Of a DNA stretch of 53,589 bases, positions 42,987 through 48,654 are shown one piece after another. The stretch is taken from assembly GCA_036565605.1 (NCBI GenBank), contig DATCXV010000028.1, forward strand, positions 1-53,589. The letters run 5' to 3'. A program made the translations under genes and the position numbers. Position 1 is the first letter of the stretch, and each line of letters opens with the position of its first letter. The notes under the pieces were generated by a model. That model was given only the letters and a program-made list of their open reading frames with translations. It was not told where the DNA came from and did not search any database. The stretch comes from UBA6065 sp036565605. GTDB taxonomy: Bacteria; Patescibacteriota; Minisyncoccia; Phycocordibacterales; UBA6065.

Positions 42987-43691
42987 ATGATGAATATACA
43001 ACCGAAAAGGCGATACGAGGCACAGGTACGGGATGGTGAGTTTACTGCCACGAAAGAATTCTTTGCGAGTAATCGGCGCAAAGCTGTAAAGCTTGCTGTG
43101 TGGTGGTTTTGGTACGAATACAAAGGAACTCGAGGGTGCGCCCGCGATTCACTGATCGTCACAGACCCATACAGCGAGGTGAGATATGATTCTCGATTCT
43201 CTTGTGCAGACAGGATGAACCGGTTTTTGCCGCCTGATGTTATTGATCGTCTGATCAAGGAATCAAATGGCGAGCTTATAAGGAATGAGCGCAAAAGCCA
43301 GCGTGGTGTCGCGATCGGCGAGCTGCGCAGGGTCAAACGCCGTCGAGATTTCGGCAGATTCGTTGCTCCCGGTATCAGGCAGATGAGAAACGGCGTTATG
43401 TATTATCGCATCACCACGCTCCCCGAGAAGAAAGAGGGAGGCAAGCTCATGCGAAGAAGAAAGTATCGAGATATCCGGCTTAGGGCTCGAACGATCGTCG
43501 CTGCGGTCGATGAAGTGAAGTCTCGAAACCTTGTCGACCAGAACAATTCTGCTCGGCGTATGAAGGTCAGGGATCTATTCTTCGTCCTCCATGTTTCCGG
43601 CGCGCTTGTGGCGAGCGAGCTGACCGACGGTCAAAAGCGTAAGTACGAGCACGTGCTTAAAAAATACCGAAAAGAAACTGTCGCACATTGA
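42987..43691 (+). CDS. Hypothetical basic protein
   Basis: 234 residues, strongly basic (KRRRDFGRF, LMRRRKYRDIRLRARTIV, KKYRKET). The pattern of short strands followed by a helix with KAVKLAVWWFWYEYKG recalls small DNA-binding arm domains, but I recognise no family. Own promoter, Shine-Dalgarno and terminator, hence a free-standing unit next to the dcw cluster. A nucleic-acid-binding role is a guess from charge. Confidence 0.6.
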   Translation: MMNIQPKRRYEAQVRDGEFTATKEFFASNRRKAVKLAVWWFWYEYKGTRGCARDSLIVTDPYSEVRYDSRFSCADRMNRFLPPDVIDRLIKESNGELIRNERKSQRGVAIGELRRVKRRRDFGRFVAPGIRQMRNGVMYYRITTLPEKKEGGKLMRRRKYRDIRLRARTIVAAVDEVKSRNLVDQNNSARRMKVRDLFFVLHVSGALVASELTDGQKRKYEHVLKKYRKETVAH

Positions 43692-43701
43692 TTCAAACCA
43701 C

Positions 43702-43728
43702 GCCGCCCAAAAGGGCGGCTTTTTATTT
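43702..43728 (+). terminator. Terminator after 42987 gene
   Basis: Stem GCCGCCC / GGGCGGC around AAAA, then T5-A-TTT. Confidence 0.85.
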
Positions 43729-43740
43729 AGCCATGTATAA

Positions 43741-43845
43741 GTGCTTGGAGCTGATGGTGACCCCATTGCGTGGCTTTCAGAACTTTTGAAGCAAAGAGTT
43801 TATATTAGAAAATCTGTGGAAGAGTTAAGTTTAATAATTAGATAA
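43741..43845 (+). pseudogene. Possible gene remnant, 34 codons
   Basis: A GTG-led frame reads VLGADGDPIAWLSELLKQRV and continues IRKSVEELSLIIR. It is protein-like (helix-forming, balanced) but has no Shine-Dalgarno and follows a stop directly, so it may be the end of a decayed gene. The rest of 43729-43850 shows nothing else. Confidence 0.2.
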
Positions 43846-43850
43846 AACAC

Positions 43851-43905
43851 AAAACCTGTCCCAACTAGCAGACGAGGTCTGTGGTTGTGAACAGGTTTTA
43901 ATTTT
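43851..43905. terminator. Long hairpin terminator
   Basis: AAAACCTGT (43851-43859) pairs with ACAGGTTTT (43891-43899), with inner CAAC/GTTG and CAGAC/GTCTG pairs. It ends in TTTTAATTTT on the plus strand and in TTTTGTGTTTT on the minus strand, so it can serve the minus-strand gene that overlaps its edge. Confidence 0.6.
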
Positions 43906-44137
43906 CTTTAACAGCGGTAGCAGGAAGAACGGGCGTAGGTGGTCTATCAAAGACCGAATCAGGAACTTCAAATTCCACCGTTACAACTGCTCGATCTTTT
44001 GGTTGGGATAGATATTCTTCACCGTGATGCGCTTGATTGTGTTCTTCGCAATGGGTTAGGACTTCATTGATCCACTGTGAAGCAATGATCGCCCTGCTGT
44101 AACCTTTCGATACGACTAGATGTGCTGTGACTTTCAT
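43898..44137 (-). CDS. Small hypothetical protein
   Basis: 79 residues (MKVTAHLVVSKGYSRAIIAS...). Strand-helix pattern, then a histidine-rich middle (HCEEHNQAHHGEE) and a strand VVTVEFEVPDS. GAAAGGAG about 10 bases before the ATG is a good Shine-Dalgarno. No family recognised. Between it and tRNA-Glu lie 280 A+T-rich bases with no gene that I can support. Confidence 0.55.
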   Translation of the reverse strand: MKVTAHLVVSKGYSRAIIASQWINEVLTHCEEHNQAHHGEEYLSQPKDRAVVTVEFEVPDSVFDRPPTPVLPATAVKEN

Positions 44138-44417
44138 TTTTCAATAGTTCTCCTTTCAAGAAGACTTTCTTGTTTACTGGCCGAGCGGTAGATCTGACGA
44201 TAAAGATATACTGTTTTATATAAAAAGTCTAATTCTGTCATTTACGATTTCCGAACTCATAAAAAACTCAATACCTTACTATTCATTTGCAAATTTTCAC
44301 AAAAATAGAAAGTCAGTCGAATTATTTTTTTTCAGAACTCCTCTATTCTGGAAATACGTTGCATTATAAGCCCAAAAAAAAGATTTGAAGCCTTGAAACA
44401 CGCTTTTTTGCTTTTTG

Positions 44418-44489
44418 TGACCCTACGGGGAATCGAACCCCGATTTAGAGCTTGAGAAGCTCCCGTCCTGACCATTAGACGATAGGGCC
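44418..44489 (-). tRNA. tRNA-Glu (CUC)
   Basis: On the minus strand: acceptor GGCCCTA with TAGGGTC (one G-U), D arm, anticodon stem GGAGC/GCTCT around loop TTCTCAA (anticodon CTC), T arm CGGGG/CCCCG with loop TTCGATT, discriminator A. CCA not encoded. Confidence 0.93.
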
Positions 44490-44559
44490 GCTTTCGTGGC
44501 TTTGTAAGGATAGCCGATATGAGCCGGTTTTTCAAGAAATTAGTGTTACAATAGCCGGC

Positions 44560-44895
44560 ATGAAAAGTTATCTGATCGCGATCGTGATATTGGTTGTACT
44601 TGGTGCCTTGGCGTGGGGAATACAGACAGCTTATGCACCGGTTGCACCACAATCATCTGATATGACCGAAGGTCGTGTGACCAGCCTGCGCGCTTTCTTT
44701 GACGAGAACCTGGCCGCGCTGTCGCCGGAAAAACCGGTCTTGGGAGGTACGTTCTATGTCACGGACCTCGAGGCGCACGGTGGTGCAGGAACAATCCGCT
44801 ATGAAGACGGACATAACGCATACGTTGCAGACTTTCTTTATTCTGTCGACGAACAGGGTGGGGTCCGCGTTGAAACGTTCACGGTGCGCAAATAG
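44560..44895 (+). CDS. Hypothetical membrane-anchored exported protein
   Basis: 111 residues: an N-terminal hydrophobic helix (about 4-22, LIAIVILVVLGALAWGI) that may be an anchor or signal, then a small domain of strands (LGGTFYVTDLEAHGGAGTIRYEDGHNAYVADFLYSV) of about 75 residues. Function unknown. TGT-TACAAT (44547-44552) is 7 bases before the ATG; terminator follows, so it is a single-gene unit. Confidence 0.65.
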   Translation: MKSYLIAIVILVVLGALAWGIQTAYAPVAPQSSDMTEGRVTSLRAFFDENLAALSPEKPVLGGTFYVTDLEAHGGAGTIRYEDGHNAYVADFLYSVDEQGGVRVETFTVRK

Positions 44896-44916
44896 CTGCA
44901 CATAGTACCAAAATTT

Positions 44917-44945
44917 AAAACACCCTCGGCCAGGAGGGTGTTTTT
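44917..44945 (+). terminator. Terminator after 44560 gene
   Basis: Stem ACACCCTC / GAGGGTGT around GGCCAG, then T4. Confidence 0.85.
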
Positions 44946-44965
44946 CCGATGTCCCCAGCAAGTCT

Positions 44966-45304
44966 TTAGTTTGCGGGGAACATGCGGTCTCGATGGAGGG
45001 GAAGCTCGATGATGGGAGCCTCGTCCTCTAATCGGGCGAGCGCCTCAGCCGCGGCGCTTACGAAGGACAGTTTTTTGGGGAGGGGCGGAAGGCTGTGTTC
45101 CGTCCGTGCTGGCGAGATTTCCGCGCGAAACTCTGGCCTGTTCGCGAGGAAATCATGGGTCGCCTTCAGTACTTCTTTGTACCGGGCCCAGCAATCTTGC
45201 CGGGTCACGATGACAAATGAAGCGTTGGCGGCCGTCATTTCCTGCTCGTGCATGAGTCTGATGACATCACTCACGAGATCTGCGAGCTGGATCGCTGCTT
45301 TCAT
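44966..45304 (-). CDS. Hypothetical protein
   Basis: 112 residues from MKAAIQLADLVSDVIRLM. Helical N-terminal half (QDCWARYKEVLKATHDFLANRPEF), then a proline-rich segment (SLPPLPKKLSF) and a short helix (AAAEALARLEDE). No family recognised. Its promoter is a perfect consensus (45317-45345); the expected leader is only about 6 bases. Confidence 0.55.
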   Translation of the reverse strand: MKAAIQLADLVSDVIRLMHEQEMTAANASFVIVTRQDCWARYKEVLKATHDFLANRPEFRAEISPARTEHSLPPLPKKLSFVSAAAEALARLEDEAPIIELPLHRDRMFPAN

Positions 45305-45316
45305 CAGTCTTTGTGT

Positions 45317-45345
45317 ATTATACACCCAGCTGTAAATTTTGTCAA
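45317..45345 (-). promoter_or_regulatory. Perfect consensus sigma-70 promoter
   Basis: On the minus strand TTGACA (45340-45345), 17-base spacer, TATAAT (45317-45322): both hexamers and the spacing are ideal. ATG follows 12 bases after the -10. Confidence 0.75.
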
Positions 45346-45375
45346 TAGCAGGAAACGAAAAGCCAGATTTGGCAA

Positions 45376-45825
45376 CTAAAACAGGCTTTCGACGACTTCT
45401 TTGATATCAGCACCGTCGGCTTTACCCTTGAGCTCTTTCGAGACTGCACCAATAAGCTTGCCCATGCCGGCCTTATCAGTTACTCCAAGTTCTGCCTTTT
45501 TTGCTTCGGCTACTTTCTTGATCTCGTCTTTAGGTAGTCCGGCGGGTACGTATGCCTGCAAGATGGTGAGTTCCTTCTTTTCATTGTCGGCCAAATCTGC
45601 ACGGCCACCTTTCTCGAACTGTTCGATCGAATCTTTGCGCTGTTTGACCAGTCGCTTGATCACGGCCAAAACTTCGTCATCGGTGCCTTCGGTGGCAGAG
45701 CTTTTCTTGGCGATGAGTTCCTTTTGAACTTCGGCTTGGATGCCGCGCAAAACCAGCGTTCTGGTTTCGTCCTTGGCGATCATTGCTTCTTTCGTATGTG
45801 CTTTGATGGTTTGGTGTAGCGTCAT
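45376..45825 (-). CDS. yqeY: YqeY / GatB-related domain protein
   Basis: 149 residues from MTLHQTIKAHTKEAM. LVLRGIQAEVQKELIAK, VIKRLVKQRKDSIEQFEKGGRADLADNEKKELTILQAYVP and GMGKLIGAVSKELKGKADGADIKEVV are the usual YqeY blocks; the fold is that of the tail domain of the amidotransferase GatB. The role is unclear, perhaps tRNA binding. The ATG at 45825 lies 6 bases after the shared -10 at 45832; two codons upstream the frame offers another ATG that would overlap the -10. Confidence 0.92.
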   Translation of the reverse strand: MTLHQTIKAHTKEAMIAKDETRTLVLRGIQAEVQKELIAKKSSATEGTDDEVLAVIKRLVKQRKDSIEQFEKGGRADLADNEKKELTILQAYVPAGLPKDEIKKVAEAKKAELGVTDKAGMGKLIGAVSKELKGKADGADIKEVVESLF

Positions 45826-45831
45826 GGCCAC

Positions 45832-45839
45832 AGTATACT
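45832..45839. promoter_or_regulatory. Shared self-complementary -10 of yqeY and rmuC
   Basis: AGTATACT is its own reverse complement, so each strand carries TATACT. On each strand exactly 6 bases separate TATACT from the ATG (yqeY at 45825, rmuC at 45846). TTGGTG at 45811-45816 is a -35 for rmuC with a 17-base spacer. Confidence 0.65.
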
Positions 45840-45845
45840 ATAGGC

Positions 45846-46949
45846 ATGTCAAACGTGCTGTTGATCGTCGTTGCTTTGATCATCGTGGCGGTGAACGCCT
45901 GCGTATTGTTTTTTGTCTTGCGCCGCAAGTCTGTCGAAACACCCAAGCAAGACGACACGGGATTGAAGCTAATTTTAGAGCAGGTGAACGAACTGAATCG
46001 CACCTTGGACAAGAAAATGGGCGAAACGAACCGTGCCGTAACCGAATCGATCCGCGATCAGCGCAATCAGTCCCAAGTTTTGGCAGGGGAGTCGCAGAAG
46101 TTAGTGGATCAATTCCTGCGCGAGATCAAGTCTGTGACCGAAAAAGTGACGCGCGTTGAAGAAACGGGCCGCCAAATGGTGTCGTTCGCGGATCAATTGC
46201 AGTCTTTACAGGACATCTTGAAGAATCCAAAGCAGCGCGGCGTTTTGGGTGAATATTATCTGGAGGCTCTCTTAAAGAACGTATTGCCACCGGGCAGTTA
46301 CGAGATGCAGTATCCATTCAAGGATGGTGAGATCGTTGATGCGATCGTTCGTATTAAAGACAAGATTGTACCGGTTGACTCGAAATTCTCGCTTGAAAAC
46401 TATAATCGCCTGGCGGAAACACGCGACGAAGCAGAACGTGGGCGCCTGGAAAAGCTTTTTGTGAACGATCTGAAGAATCGTATCTCCGAAACATCTAAAT
46501 ATATCCGTCCGGCCGAAGGAACCATGGATTTTGCCTTTATGTTTATTCCGCACGAAGCGATCTATTATGATCTGCTCGTGAACAAAGTTGGAGCTATTAC
46601 CGAAGAGACAGATAACCTGATCCAGCGCGCTGCTTCGAAATACAAAGTGATCATTGTTTCGCCGACGTCATTCCTTGCGTATCTTCAGACAGTGCTTCAG
46701 GGGTTGAAGGCGCTTCAGATCGAAGAAACGGCCAAAGATATTGTTGAACGAGTAGGGCAGCTGGGCAGGCATCTGAAAGCGTACGAGGAGTACCACAATA
46801 AATTGGGGAACAATCTTAATACAGTGGTGAATCAGTATAATTTCGCATCTAAGGAATTAAAGAAAGTAGATAAAGACGTTTTGCGCATTACCGGCACGGC
46901 TGTAGGCTTGGAACCGGTATTGACCGAAAAGACAGAAGATTTGGAATAG
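45846..46949 (+). CDS. rmuC: RmuC family nuclease-like protein
   Basis: 367 residues: N-terminal membrane helix (about 4-25), a long coiled coil (ILEQVNELNRTLDKKMGETNRAV, SVTEKVTRVEETGRQM) and the RmuC domain (GVLGEYYLEALLKNVLPPGSYEMQY, VPVDSKFSLENYNRL, MFIPHEAIYYDLL, KVIIVSPTSFLAYLQTV), whose D-x-K core is like restriction-enzyme folds. RmuC limits inversions and recombination at repeats in E. coli. A GGCCTT/AAGGCC hairpin after the stop overlaps the rplU promoter. Confidence 0.93.
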   Translation: MSNVLLIVVALIIVAVNACVLFFVLRRKSVETPKQDDTGLKLILEQVNELNRTLDKKMGETNRAVTESIRDQRNQSQVLAGESQKLVDQFLREIKSVTEKVTRVEETGRQMVSFADQLQSLQDILKNPKQRGVLGEYYLEALLKNVLPPGSYEMQYPFKDGEIVDAIVRIKDKIVPVDSKFSLENYNRLAETRDEAERGRLEKLFVNDLKNRISETSKYIRPAEGTMDFAFMFIPHEAIYYDLLVNKVGAITEETDNLIQRAASKYKVIIVSPTSFLAYLQTVLQGLKALQIEETAKDIVERVGQLGRHLKAYEEYHNKLGNNLNTVVNQYNFASKELKKVDKDVLRITGTAVGLEPVLTEKTEDLE

Positions 46950-46952
46950 GCC

Positions 46953-47009
46953 TTGCATTTTAAAGGCCTTTATGCGATACTAGACGGGCATCAAAAGCCC
47001 GTAACGGGC
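46953..47009 (+). promoter_or_regulatory. rplU promoter and leader with alternative hairpins
   Basis: TTGCAT (46953-46958), 17-base spacer, GATACT (46976-46981). The three segments ACGGGC (46984-46989), GCCCGT (46997-47002) and ACGGGC (47004-47009) can pair in two exclusive ways, of which only the second lies wholly inside a transcript starting near 46988. It may be an L21 autoregulatory leader. Confidence 0.45.
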
Positions 47010-47026
47010 TCTTAATTTTCAAGGAA

Positions 47027-47380
47027 ATGGCTACAACTAAGGCACAAAAGGCGGTTACGGCAGGCGCTTTTGCGGTTATCGCAACGGGTGGCAAGCAGTA
47101 CAAAGTTGCTGTTGGCGACACTGTTAAGATCGAAAAGCTTCCGGGCGACCACAAAGTCGGCGGATCGGTCGTATTCGACCAGGTTCTTTTGGTCGACAAC
47201 GCAGGTGCTACGGTTGTCGGCGCGCCGTTTGTGAAGGGTGCAAAGGTTACGGCAGAAATTGCTGAGATCGATCGTGACGCAAAGATTACCGTCATTCACT
47301 ACAAGCAGAAGTCCAAGTATTTCAAAAAGTACGGACATCGCCAGCCATATTTCAAAGTAAAGATTGCTTCGATCGCGTAA
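47027..47380 (+). CDS. rplU: 50S ribosomal protein L21
   Basis: 117 residues. FAVIATGGKQYKVAVGDTVKIEKLPGD is the L21 start, and ITVIHYKQKSKYFKKYGHRQPYFKVKI the C-terminal signature. About 14 extra residues (MATTKAQKAVTAGA) precede the usual N-terminus. AAGGA lies right before the ATG, too close for a normal Shine-Dalgarno. rpmA (L27), the usual partner, does not follow. Confidence 0.95.
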   Translation: MATTKAQKAVTAGAFAVIATGGKQYKVAVGDTVKIEKLPGDHKVGGSVVFDQVLLVDNAGATVVGAPFVKGAKVTAEIAEIDRDAKITVIHYKQKSKYFKKYGHRQPYFKVKIASIA

Positions 47381-47418
47381 TCGCGAAAGGGAAGCGAAAG
47401 ACAGACAAAAGTGAAGAA

Positions 47419-47446
47419 AGAAAAAACCGGCTCGAGCCGGTTTTTT
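47419..47446. terminator. Bidirectional terminator between rplU and HTH gene
   Basis: Perfect palindrome with arms AAAAAACCGGCTC / GAGCCGGTTTTTT, serving both convergent genes. Confidence 0.85.
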
Positions 47447-47475
47447 CTTTTATTATTTTCTCTCTTTGGTTCCTA

Positions 47476-47730
47476 TCAGTCTCTGATGCTGCGAACGACG
47501 AGTTTTCTTTTGGTGACCTTGCGGGGTTTCGCTTTGACCGGGATTGTGCCTGCTTCAATATCTTTTTTAAGTTTCTCGATATCAGCGGTTTTATAGATGC
47601 GATAATTGGACATCGGATGGCGCGTGGTGGGGAGCTTGCCGGACTTGTCCCAGTTGCGCAAGGTGAGCGGAGTGACGCCCAGAGCGATTGCAGCATCTTT
47701 GATTGTCATGAACTCACGATGTTCTGTCAT
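47476..47730 (-). CDS. MerR/excisionase-like helix-turn-helix protein
   Basis: 84 residues. FMTIKDAAIALGVTPLTLRNWDKSGKLPTTRHPMSNYRIYKTADIEKL is a winged helix-turn-helix of the MerR type: recognition helix PLTLRNWDKSGK, wing NYRIY. A basic tail follows (KAKPRKVTKRKLVVRS) and no ligand domain. The stretch to the divergent lepB start is 76 bases, so it may regulate itself and lepB. Confidence 0.85.
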   Translation of the reverse strand: MTEHREFMTIKDAAIALGVTPLTLRNWDKSGKLPTTRHPMSNYRIYKTADIEKLKKDIEAGTIPVKAKPRKVTKRKLVVRSIRD

Positions 47731-47806
47731 ATGATCGCAAGTATATCACATATCAATGTTTTGTAATGTGCGTTTTCAGCACTTTTTTACTGATATACTT
47801 ATATAT

Positions 47807-48349
47807 ATGGATATGTCCGAGCGCACATTCAGTAAAAAAAATATCGCAGCGGTCGCTTTAGTAGCTTTCGTGACAGTTGTTCTTATTCGCCAATTCGTTT
47901 TCGAGGCGTTTTTTGTTCGTGGAGACTCGATGGTGCCAACACTTACGTCCGGTGAATTCGTCTTTGTGAACAAACTGGCATACCTTCACAATGACCCAAA
48001 GCGCGATGATATCATCGTGGTCATTCCGCGTGTCTATCCAGGTAGGGTTGTGAAGAGGGTAATTGGTCTTCCGGGCGAATGGCTTTCGATTGAAAACGGC
48101 ATCGTTTCGGTACGAGCTTCGAGAACTGAAAAAAGCGTCAATCTTGACGAAGGGTACCTAAATTCGTCTGATACTCCTGCCATTGGAAAGAGTAGAACGA
48201 ACATCGATCCGAACGAATACTATGTTCTCGGAGACAACCGTTTGGTGAGCATTGACTCACGTGAACTTGGCATGGTCGACCGTGGTTCTATCAAGGGAAG
48301 AGTGTTCGGAGCGTTCAATTTCAAAACGTTGAAATATAAGGGTTTTTAG
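47807..48349 (+). CDS. lepB: Signal peptidase I
   Basis: 180 residues. One membrane helix (about 12-30), then RGDSMVPTL with catalytic Ser41, VVKRVIGLPGE with catalytic Lys83, and VLGDNR near the end. It removes signal peptides of exported proteins, such as the Ig-repeat protein at 13072. TGA-TATACT (47794-47799) is 7 bases before this ATG, which makes it leaderless; the frame open to 47756 overlaps the -10 and is rejected. Confidence 0.95.
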   Translation: MDMSERTFSKKNIAAVALVAFVTVVLIRQFVFEAFFVRGDSMVPTLTSGEFVFVNKLAYLHNDPKRDDIIVVIPRVYPGRVVKRVIGLPGEWLSIENGIVSVRASRTEKSVNLDEGYLNSSDTPAIGKSRTNIDPNEYYVLGDNRLVSIDSRELGMVDRGSIKGRVFGAFNFKTLKYKGF

Positions 48350-48448
48350 GAAAGTTATCTAGTAAGGTTTATAAAGGTTTAAGAAACAATAAAAAAGTTT
48401 ATAGAAAGTTAGCAGGTACTCGAATGGAAATACAAAAAGTCACTTAGA
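48350..48448. other. A+T-rich intergenic stretch
   Basis: First part of a 305-base gap without a gene. It holds loosely repeated GTTTATA units (two copies about 30 bases apart) and nothing that I recognise; the remaining gap contains the terminator and the control region of the giant protein. Confidence 0.4.
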
Positions 48449-48485
48449 ATCCCCTTTGCTCTCCAAAAGCGAAGGGGATTTTTTC
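48449..48485 (+). terminator. Terminator after lepB
   Basis: Stem AATCCCCTT / AAGGGGATT with inner GCT/AGC, then T4. Confidence 0.85.
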
Positions 48486-48549
48486 TGAAGAAAATCTTTC
48501 CGCATGGTGAAGATCCTTCAGTCCTGTATCGGCTGAAATTTCATATCGG

Positions 48550-48638
48550 TTGTCCACAGAAAATTGCCTAATTTCATAGGCCTTGGTCCATATAATTACC
48601 CCGTTAGTTTGATGGTCATCCGATACGGCGTATCGGAT
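48550..48638 (+). promoter_or_regulatory. Control region of the HTH-membrane-fibre gene
   Basis: A DnaA-box-like TTGTCCACA (48550-48558, one mismatch), TATAAT at 48591-48596 without a clear -35, and a perfect palindrome with 10-bp arms ATCCGATACG / CGTATCGGAT and a 1-base centre (48618-48638). The palindrome is within the expected leader, 16 bases before the chosen start. A 27-codon frame (48612-48695) overlaps this region and the start of the main gene. Confidence 0.55.
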
Positions 48639-48654
48639 AGAAAAGAACCAACCC

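Noticed and set aside
44332..44652. Minus-strand frame with GASQALNRGSIPRR
   Set aside because: It reads through the tRNA-Glu gene itself; this phrase is a known by-product of translating a tRNA.
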